DNA of 5,882 nucleotides from Candidatus Latescibacterota bacterium. GTDB taxonomy: Bacteria > Krumholzibacteriota > Krumholzibacteriia > WVZY01 > JAKEHA01. The stretch is taken from assembly GCA_022615275.1 (NCBI GenBank), contig JAKEHA010000330.1:1-5882 (forward strand), read 5' to 3'. Each line of letters begins with the position of its first letter. Positions within the stretch are counted from its first letter, which is position 1. Below, in pieces: positions 1 through 5,244 of this stretch. A program made the translations under genes and the position numbers. The notes beneath the pieces are model-generated. The model made no database searches and had not been told where the DNA came from. It saw nothing but the letters and a program-made list of their open reading frames with translations.

Positions 1-300
1 GCGCTCCAGCGTGATGTCCCTCCACGACGCGGGGTCGTCGAGCGACTCCAGGTGGGTCAGCACGGAAACGTTGGGTAGTGCGCCGCGGATATCGCTTTCG
101 ACTCTCTCCAGTAGTTCGTGTCCCCGCTGTACCGTCCACGACCCCGGCACGAGCACGTGCACGGATACGAATCGCTTCGCGCCCGCTTGCCGCGTGCGCA
201 GCGCGTGGTAGTGGACGCCGTCTCCGCTCGCGAAGTACTCGGCCTTGGAGTGCCCGTACGCGTGGGTGTCGTCTTCGGGGCACGCGGCCCAACCGACCCG
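1..300 (-). pseudogene. Remnant of a cation diffusion facilitator (CDF) metal transporter, internally deleted, runs off the left edge
   Basis: Reading the minus strand from about 300 down to 1 gives one uninterrupted frame. It begins with RVGWAACPEDDTHAYGHSKA, followed by EYFASG. This matches the loop between TM1 and TM2 of CDF zinc/iron/cadmium efflux proteins, whose hallmark is H-x-YGH-x-KAEYF. Immediately after ASG the frame continues GDGVHYHALRTRQAG, then VSVHVLVPGSWTVQRGHELL and LTHLESLDDPASW, which is the C-terminal cytoplasmic dimerisation domain of the same family. TM2 to TM6, normally about 170-190 residues holding the metal-transport site, are absent. TM1 is absent too: the codons from 301 to 348 do not resemble a membrane helix and a TGA lies at 349-351. 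No ATG, GTG or TTG occurs in frame before the GTG at 160-162. A transporter cannot be made from this. A short soluble dimerisation-domain peptide starting at that GTG is possible but unsupported. The C-terminus lies just beyond the left edge. The family match is from recognised motifs and is confident; non-functionality is inferred. Confidence 0.8.
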
Positions 301-310
301 CGCTGCGCGG

Positions 311-339
311 TTGCGCGCGCACCTTCGGACCGCTATAGT
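311..339 (+). promoter_or_regulatory. Probable sigma70-type promoter of the Mrp ATPase gene
   Basis: A TTGCGC hexamer at 311-316 (3 of 6 to TTGACA) is followed after exactly 17 bp by TATAGT at 334-339 (5 of 6 to TATAAT), in otherwise GC-rich DNA. A transcription start about 7 bp further, near 346, would leave only about 5 nt before the ATG at 351, so the transcript would be nearly leaderless. Consistent with that, no Shine-Dalgarno sequence precedes the ATG. The assignment rests on hexamer matches and spacing only. Confidence 0.5.
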
Positions 340-350
340 TCGATGGCATC

Positions 351-1442
351 ATGACTACGCAAGCCGACATTCGCTCCGCGCTGGAAGCCGTCATCGACGT
401 CTACGGGGTAGGCAGCATCGTGTCGCAGAACCGCGTCGAGAAGATCGGCGTGGACGGCGGCATGGTGATGCTCTCGCTCAACCTCCCGGTCGACGACGCC
501 CGCGTCAAGGAACGCGTCGAAGCCGAGAGCCGCGAGGCCATCAAGAAGCTGGGTGGCGTGCGCGAAGTCATCGTCATGACCAAGGGTGCCAAGCCCAAGT
601 TGGGGACGGCGTCGGGGCCGCAGCGCGCGGGCGGACACGCGCCGCCGGGTCCCGCGCGCGGCCCGAGCCCGTTCGAATCGCAGGCACCGATCGCCGGTGT
701 GGCGCGCATCGTCGCGGTGTCGTCGGCCAAGGGCGGCGTGGGAAAGTCGACGGTGTGCGTGAACCTGGCCCTCGCACTCGCCAAACGCGGCGCGCGCGTC
801 GGCCTCATGGACGCCGACGTGTACGGGCCGTCGATCCACGTGCTGATGGGCACCAACGACCGGCCGCAGCCGGGGACCAAGAAAGAGATCGCCCCGGTCG
901 AGAAAGACGGCCTCAAGCTGATGTCGCTCGGATTCCTGACCGAGAAGGGCCAGCCCGTCATCTGGCGCGGACCCATCGTCATGGGTGTCGTGAAGAAGTT
1001 CCTGCAGGATGTCGAGTGGGGCGAACTCGACTATCTCATGATCGACATGCCGCCCGGCACCGGGGACGCGCAGCTCACCCTCGTGCAAACCGTCCCGCTC
1101 ACGGGCGCGATCATCGTGACCACGCCGTCGGAGTTGTCTTTGGTCGATGCCGAGAAGGGTCTCGAGATGTATCGCACCGTCAACGCGCCCGTGTTGGGCA
1201 TCGTCGAGAACATGAGCTACTTCGTGTGCCCGCACTGCGGCGAGCACACGGAGATCTTCGCGCACGGCGGCGGCCGCAAGATCGCGGAGCGACTGCACGT
1301 CCCCTTCCTGGGGGAGATTCCGCTCGATCCCGAGGTGCGCAGGGTGGGCGACGAAGGCCGTCCCATTGTGCAATCGAATCCGGACTCGCCGGTCGCGAAG
1401 GCGTTCTTCGAAATCGCCGACCGGGTGAGAGACTTTTCGTAA
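351..1442 (+). CDS. Mrp/NBP35/ApbC-family iron-sulfur cluster carrier ATPase
   Basis: This is a 363-residue cytoplasmic P-loop ATPase of the Mrp/ApbC/NBP35 family, whose members bind a [4Fe-4S] cluster at a dimer interface and pass it to apo-proteins. Residues 1-77 form an N-terminal MIP18/DUF59-type domain. Residues 78-117 are a Pro/Gly/Ala-rich linker. The ATPase domain then begins, with the deviant Walker A AKGGVGKST at 126-134 (signature Lys127, P-loop Lys132), DADVYGPS at 154-161, and the Walker B/switch II region IDMPPGTGD at 231-239. The cluster-binding pair is CPHC at 293-296. Length and order are normal for bacterial Mrp. The N-terminal domain is unusual: the DPE motif is replaced by DVYG (residues 16-19) and the usual Thr-Pro-x-Cys-Pro segment by LPVDDARVK, so its conserved Cys is lost. 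The ATG at 351 lies just downstream of a good promoter and lacks a Shine-Dalgarno sequence. The gene faces away from the CDF remnant. A symbol such as mrp or apbC would fit, but the choice between them is nomenclatural. Confidence 0.95.
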   Translation: MTTQADIRSALEAVIDVYGVGSIVSQNRVEKIGVDGGMVMLSLNLPVDDARVKERVEAESREAIKKLGGVREVIVMTKGAKPKLGTASGPQRAGGHAPPGPARGPSPFESQAPIAGVARIVAVSSAKGGVGKSTVCVNLALALAKRGARVGLMDADVYGPSIHVLMGTNDRPQPGTKKEIAPVEKDGLKLMSLGFLTEKGQPVIWRGPIVMGVVKKFLQDVEWGELDYLMIDMPPGTGDAQLTLVQTVPLTGAIIVTTPSELSLVDAEKGLEMYRTVNAPVLGIVENMSYFVCPHCGEHTEIFAHGGGRKIAERLHVPFLGEIPLDPEVRRVGDEGRPIVQSNPDSPVAKAFFEIADRVRDFS

Positions 1443-1470
1443 GCCACCTCTGCGCGCGCCGCTTCCTGGG

Positions 1471-1496
1471 AGGGCGCTATTCACCGCGCCTTCTTT
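1471..1496 (+). terminator. Weak terminator-like hairpin after the Mrp ATPase gene
   Basis: AGGGCGC at 1471-1477 can pair with GCGCCTT at 1486-1492 (seven pairs, one of them G-T) around an 8-nt loop. A short T-rich stretch, CTTT, follows at 1493-1496. It lies 28 bp after the Mrp stop codon, a sensible place for an intrinsic terminator. The T tract is poor, so it may only pause transcription or protect a 3' end. With the TTGACA that follows, it suggests the phosphatase gene has its own transcript. Confidence 0.35.
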
Positions 1497-1512
1497 GCGC
1501 CTTACTATCGTC

Positions 1513-1537
1513 TTGACACCGCGCCCTTAATTATAGA
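1513..1537 (+). promoter_or_regulatory. Possible promoter of the GAF-PP2C phosphatase gene, spacing too short
   Basis: A perfect TTGACA lies at 1513-1518 and an AT-rich island, TTAATTATAGA, at 1527-1537 contains TATAGA at 1532-1537. The spacer between TTGACA and TATAGA is only 13 bp, well under the usual 16-18. A start 7 bp past TATAGA would fall inside the gene that begins at 1541. Either the two hexamers do not belong together, or the real -10 differs, or translation begins a little later. The AT-rich island in GC-rich DNA immediately before a start codon is the main support. Confidence 0.3.
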
Positions 1538-1540
1538 AGC

Positions 1541-3373
1541 ATGGACAACTTGCTTCGTATTCCGAAGACCGACGCCCCGGAGATCGAATTGACCACGGAA
1601 AAACAGTTATTGCAGGCCAAGGCCCGCGAAGTCGAGCTGTTGGCCCAAGCCAGCCGCACGCTCAACGCATCGCTGGAGTTCGGCGAGCTCTTGGGGGGGC
1701 TTCTCAAGATCGTCAAGAGCGCGATGCGCGCCGAGGCGGTGCTGGTCTCCGTCATGGACGAGACCGGCACGCGCCTGGTGTTCGAGCGCGCGCTGGGCGC
1801 CGACGACAAGGAGCTGCGCGGCACCGCGTTGTCCAAGGGCGCGGGGGTGATGGGCGTGGTGTGGGACAAGCGCCAGCCCTTGGTCATCAACGATCCCAAG
1901 GCGCGCGGCGAGATCGCCATCAACCTCGAGAAGAAGCTCGGGCTCAAGGTGCAGGCGCTGGTCGCGATCCCGCTCATGCGCCGCGGCACCGTGCGCGGCG
2001 TGCTCGAAATCGTCAATCGCAAGATCGAAGAGCCCTTCAATGACGACGACGTCAGCCTGCTGGTGCCGTTGGGCGAGCACGTCGCGGTCGCGGTGGCCAA
2101 CGCGCGGCTGCGCGCCGAGGCCAACCGGCGCCGCTTGGAATACTCGCTCCTGGCCGAGGTGAGCGCGGACGTGGGCAAGTCGCTCACGCGCGACGAGGCG
2201 CTCGATCGAATTCTCAAGAACCTCAAGAAGGTGGTCGACTTCGACGCCGCGGCCATCTTCTTGATCGACCGCAAGACCGATTCCATCACCAGCGTGCTCC
2301 ACACCGGCTATCCGCGTACGGCTACCGAGCGCATCCACGTCAAGATGGACGAAGGACTGGTCGGCGTCGTAGCGAAGACCAAGACCAGCATCATCGTGCC
2401 CGATGTGCGCAACCATCCCAACTACCACAACATTCGAGCGCGCACGCGCTCGGAGCTGGTGGCACCCATGTTGCTGCGGGGCAACGTGCTGGGGCTGTTC
2501 AACCTGGAGAGCGACCGCCTCGACGCGTACTCCGAGAACGACCTGCGCCTCTTGGAAGCATTCGCGTCCGAGGCGGCCGTGGCCATCGAGCGCGCGCAGC
2601 TGTACGAAGAGCGCAGGGTGAAGCTCGAGATCGAGGAGGAGCTGCGCATCGCGCGTACCGTGCAGGAGTTCTTCAGCCCGCGCAAGTCGCTGATCTCGGG
2701 TTCCTTCCGCATGGCGGGCGCGAACTTCCCCTCGCTCGAAGTGAGCGGCGACTACTACGACTTTTTCCCGTCCATGAACCGTCTGATCGCGTTCGCGATC
2801 GCGGACGTGGCCGGCAAGGGCGTGCCGGCGTCACTCTTGATGGCCAGCTTCCGCGCCATCCTGCGCACGATGGGGCCCTATACCGCGACCGCGCGCCAGA
2901 TTGCGGTGCGTGCGAATCAGATTCTATTGGAGACCGTGCGCCCGGGCGACTTCGTCACCGCCTTCATCGGCGTGCTCGACCCGGATACGGGCGAGGTGAG
3001 CTACTGCAACGCGGGGCACAACGCGCCCATCGTGATGGCGCCCGACGGCTCCTACCGCTTGCTCGAAGTGGGCGGCCCCGTGCTGGGGATCCTCAAGGAC
3101 GCGACGTGGTCGGAGGGGCGTTTTCGTCTCACCGACGAAGTGCTGGCGTGCTACACCGACGGCGCCACCGAAGCGCGCAACGCGGCCGAGGAGGAATACG
3201 GAGAAGAGCGGTTCATCCAGTCGGTGCGCGCCAATCTCTCGCTCATGCCGTACCGGCTGTGTACTGCTCTGTACGCGGGTGTGCGCCAGTTCACCGGCAG
3301 CGCCAAGCACTTCGACGACACGACCTACCTCGCTATTCGGCGCGTCGATCGTGGCGCTCCCGCGGCCGATTAG
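1541..3373 (+). CDS. GAF-GAF-PP2C (SpoIIE/RsbU-type) serine phosphatase
   Basis: This 610-residue soluble signalling protein has no signal peptide or membrane helix. A short helical segment (about 20-40) leads into GAF domain 1 (about 41-190) and GAF domain 2 (about 205-352). A charged helical linker (353-378) carries the family signature LRIARTVQEFFSP at 368-380. A PP2C phosphatase domain of the SpoIIE/RsbU class fills about 385-603. Metal-binding acidic residues are visible: SGDYYDF (Asp404), ADVAGKGVPASLLMA (Asp422), CYTDGATEARN (Asp540) and DDTTYLAIR (Asp592/593). All expected acidic positions are present, so it should be active. Relatives remove phosphate from serine on STAS-domain anti-anti-sigma proteins, or act on other phosphoserine targets, with the GAF domains sensing a ligand or redox/light state. 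No STAS protein or RsbW-like kinase gene lies in the window, so the substrate is unknown. The ATG at 1541 follows an in-frame stop at 1514-1516 and has no clear Shine-Dalgarno sequence. A G7 run at 1693-1699 lies in codons 51-53. Confidence 0.93.
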   Translation: MDNLLRIPKTDAPEIELTTEKQLLQAKAREVELLAQASRTLNASLEFGELLGGLLKIVKSAMRAEAVLVSVMDETGTRLVFERALGADDKELRGTALSKGAGVMGVVWDKRQPLVINDPKARGEIAINLEKKLGLKVQALVAIPLMRRGTVRGVLEIVNRKIEEPFNDDDVSLLVPLGEHVAVAVANARLRAEANRRRLEYSLLAEVSADVGKSLTRDEALDRILKNLKKVVDFDAAAIFLIDRKTDSITSVLHTGYPRTATERIHVKMDEGLVGVVAKTKTSIIVPDVRNHPNYHNIRARTRSELVAPMLLRGNVLGLFNLESDRLDAYSENDLRLLEAFASEAAVAIERAQLYEERRVKLEIEEELRIARTVQEFFSPRKSLISGSFRMAGANFPSLEVSGDYYDFFPSMNRLIAFAIADVAGKGVPASLLMASFRAILRTMGPYTATARQIAVRANQILLETVRPGDFVTAFIGVLDPDTGEVSYCNAGHNAPIVMAPDGSYRLLEVGGPVLGILKDATWSEGRFRLTDEVLACYTDGATEARNAAEEEYGEERFIQSVRANLSLMPYRLCTALYAGVRQFTGSAKHFDDTTYLAIRRVDRGAPAAD

Positions 3374-3379
3374 CTCCCA

Positions 3380-5011
3380 CTAGTCCTGCGGAATTAGAAT
3401 CAGCGCTTCGTTGTTGCGGATGCTCGCCTGCGTGACGGTGGGGCCGACCAGCCCGTCCGCCTGCAGCACGCCGTAGGATCCGTCGAGCGCGTGGATGGTG
3501 ATGCTGGAATTGTCAACGCTCGAGCCCGCGGGCAGCAGCTTCATGAGCACGAGCGCGTTGGTGAAGCGGCGCGCCAACACGCGATACGTGAGCGACGGCA
3601 CCGCCGGGTCGGCGCCGGTCGCGAATACCCAGTGCTCGCGCGTGTTCGACCGCCCCTCGAAGTCGACCGCGCCGGGTGGGATCAAGGCCGGTTGCCCGAT
3701 GTCGTACTGCACGGCCGGATTCCATCCCCAAGTCGAGATGTGGCCATTGTTCGAATCCCCGGTCGACGTGTACATGTAGTACGTGTGCCTGTTGTGCAGG
3801 ATGTAATACAGCCCCAATGTCAGCAACTTGCCGCGGTCGCTGCCGCCGACGCCGAAAAACCGGTCCTGCGCGCCCAGGACGCGCCGTCCGCCGGCGCGCG
3901 TTTGCCGGATGATCTCGCGTACCGCATTGACGTAGTCGTTGTCGTAGGTGATGGCGCGGTTGCTGCCGGAGGTCGGGCTCGCGGCGCCCGTGTATGACAC
4001 CCACACCTCGCCCAGAATCCACGGAGTCGTCGTCTGGATGTTTTGCGCGCATCGATTGGGGTAATTGAGAAACAGCACGTGCCCGTAGTTGGGCATGATG
4101 TCCTTCGTGCTCGCGAATTCGTCCATCATCGATTGCGCCATGGCCGGAAACACGTACTCGACGGCGCGCGTGTAGGGATGATCGTCGTCGATCGGCTGCC
4201 CCCAGTATTCGCTCGAATGGTCGAGCAACCCCTCGCCGAACCGCGGGTACCAGATCGCTTCGTCCATCAACACGCCGTCGATGGGGCCGGTCGCGAAGGG
4301 CTGGTTGAAGTACCAGGTGCCGTCGATCAATCCCGCGATGTGCTCGGCCAGGAACGCGCGATAGCCTGCGTGCGCGAGGTTGGCGAAGTGCCAGGGTTCC
4401 CCGCCGTAGTAATAACCCACGACGCGCGACTGGCTGCGGCTGGTGGCCGACGCGTTGGCGCCGCCCGGGTTCCATCCCGGCGCGCGCCCGGCCGGGAATC
4501 CCGACACGATGACGGTCGACTCCCACGTCGGCACGTCCACGTCCTCGCGATAATGCAGGTAGAAGTCCTCCGGGTCGTAGCCGTGCGCGAGCCCCCAGTC
4601 CCACGCGGTCTTGGTTCCCTGGTCGAACCGGTGGAAGCGCGTCAAAACGTAATCGAACATGCGCACGTTGGGGTTGGCCGCGCGCGCGACGTCGGCGCGA
4701 ATGCCGCCGATCAAGAGATCGGCGTGCTGGGCGCGCCAGACCACTTCGGCGTCGTCGAGCGGACCCCGGTGCTGAACCGATGCGGTCTGGATGTGGGGAT
4801 AGAGCGACGCGGCGATGGGGGCGCAGCCGCCTCCCGCGCACTCTTCGCCGTAGGGACACGAAAAATCGGTGACGCACCCGCTCTGGGTCGTCGTGTCCGA
4901 AGGCTCGGACGTCTGCGAGCACGCGAGACCGGCGAGCAACGCCGCCGCCGCGAGGATGCGCGCGAGCGTGGAAACGCTCGCGGCCGATTCTGGCCGGGAC
5001 CCACACCGCAT
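3380..5011 (-). CDS. Exported lipoprotein with a Cys-rich N-terminus and a putative glycoside hydrolase-like TIM-barrel body
   Basis: This is a 543-residue predicted lipoprotein. Residues 1-30 look like a signal peptide: Arg-containing n-region, hydrophobic LARILAAAALLAGLA, then Cys31 as the likely lipidated residue. The lipobox has Gly at -3 and Leu at -2, so it is imperfect. A Ser/Thr-rich tether follows. Then comes a compact Cys module with C46, C52, C58 and C63, pattern C-x5-C-P-x-G-x2-C-x4-C, of a type common in Myxococcota surface lipoproteins. The body (about 75-470) reads like uncharacterised glycoside hydrolase-like barrels: ADLLIGGIRADVARAANPNV at 97-116, GPIDGVLMDEAIWYP at 242-256 with candidate acidic residues Asp250 and Glu251, ILGEVWVSY at 332-340 with Glu335, and LGLYYILHNRHTYYMY at 399-414. 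The end (about 475-543) looks like a beta-rich C-terminal domain. The fold call is from motif style; enzymatic activity and substrate are not shown. The ATG at 5009-5011 has a GGAG 7 nt upstream. Its stop is 6 bp from that of the convergent phosphatase gene. Confidence 0.85.
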   Translation of the reverse strand: MRCGSRPESAASVSTLARILAAAALLAGLACSQTSEPSDTTTQSGCVTDFSCPYGEECAGGGCAPIAASLYPHIQTASVQHRGPLDDAEVVWRAQHADLLIGGIRADVARAANPNVRMFDYVLTRFHRFDQGTKTAWDWGLAHGYDPEDFYLHYREDVDVPTWESTVIVSGFPAGRAPGWNPGGANASATSRSQSRVVGYYYGGEPWHFANLAHAGYRAFLAEHIAGLIDGTWYFNQPFATGPIDGVLMDEAIWYPRFGEGLLDHSSEYWGQPIDDDHPYTRAVEYVFPAMAQSMMDEFASTKDIMPNYGHVLFLNYPNRCAQNIQTTTPWILGEVWVSYTGAASPTSGSNRAITYDNDYVNAVREIIRQTRAGGRRVLGAQDRFFGVGGSDRGKLLTLGLYYILHNRHTYYMYTSTGDSNNGHISTWGWNPAVQYDIGQPALIPPGAVDFEGRSNTREHWVFATGADPAVPSLTYRVLARRFTNALVLMKLLPAGSSVDNSSITIHALDGSYGVLQADGLVGPTVTQASIRNNEALILIPQD

Positions 5012-5018
5012 GATGTCG

Positions 5019-5022
5019 CTCC
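5019..5022 (-). promoter_or_regulatory. Ribosome binding site of the lipoprotein gene
   Basis: On the minus strand the sequence reads GGAGCGACATC followed by ATG, placing GGAG 7 nt upstream of the start at 5011. It fixes the lipoprotein start, because the only in-frame codons further upstream before the TGA at 5042-5044 contain no start codon. Confidence 0.65.
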
Positions 5023-5234
5023 AGTTGGTCGTTGGGGGCGGTCAGGAACGGTGCAACCGATATGCCGCGAAATCCTCGCACGACGCGGCGTGGCGCGCAA
5101 GGGTCGAGGGCGCCGCGTCGCTCCCGGTAGGGCCCTGAAATCCCTGGCGACCGGGCGGTTAGCGCAGTAGACTCCTGGCTCGCCGCCTCGCGCTTGGCAT
5201 TCCCGTTTCGCAAGGCGCGGCGCGGTCGTTTTCC

Positions 5235-5238
5235 GGAG
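5235..5238 (+). promoter_or_regulatory. Ribosome binding site deciding a GTG start
   Basis: GGAG at 5235-5238 lies 6 nt before GTG at 5245 and only 3 nt before TTG at 5242. The spacing favours the GTG as initiation codon of the glycosyltransferase. Confidence 0.6.
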
Positions 5239-5244
5239 CTATTG

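Larger units (their letters stand above)
5012..5244. other. Divergent intergenic region between the lipoprotein and glycosyltransferase genes
   Basis: These 233 bp separate two divergently transcribed genes and must hold at least the promoter of the lipoprotein gene, and probably that of the glycosyltransferase. I found ribosome binding sites at both ends. The best hexamer towards the glycosyltransferase is TAGACT at 5168-5173 (4 of 6), with only a weak TGGCGA at 5145-5150 in -35 position. No convincing -35/-10 pair is visible for the lipoprotein. I see no RNA gene, repeat array or operator here. Confidence 0.5.

Noticed and set aside
11..354. Short plus-strand open frames in the first 350 bases
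   Set aside because: They are antisense to the CDF-like frame, which gives clear family motifs on the minus strand; none resembles a protein.
333..1484. A 383-codon open frame on the minus strand opposite the Mrp gene, and a 423-codon frame in another plus frame (245-1516)
   Set aside because: Both are Arg/His-rich, low-complexity translations with no recognisable motif, as expected from shadow frames of a GC-rich gene. The Mrp frame carries all the family motifs.
1607..2428. Long minus-strand open frames opposite the GAF domains (also 1531-2304)
   Set aside because: Antisense shadows caused by codon bias; the plus-strand frame has two GAF domains and a complete PP2C domain.
3339..3357. Interrupted palindrome around CGATCG near the phosphatase 3' end, considered as a terminator
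   Set aside because: The arms are broken by mismatches, it lies inside the coding sequence, and no T tract follows on either strand.
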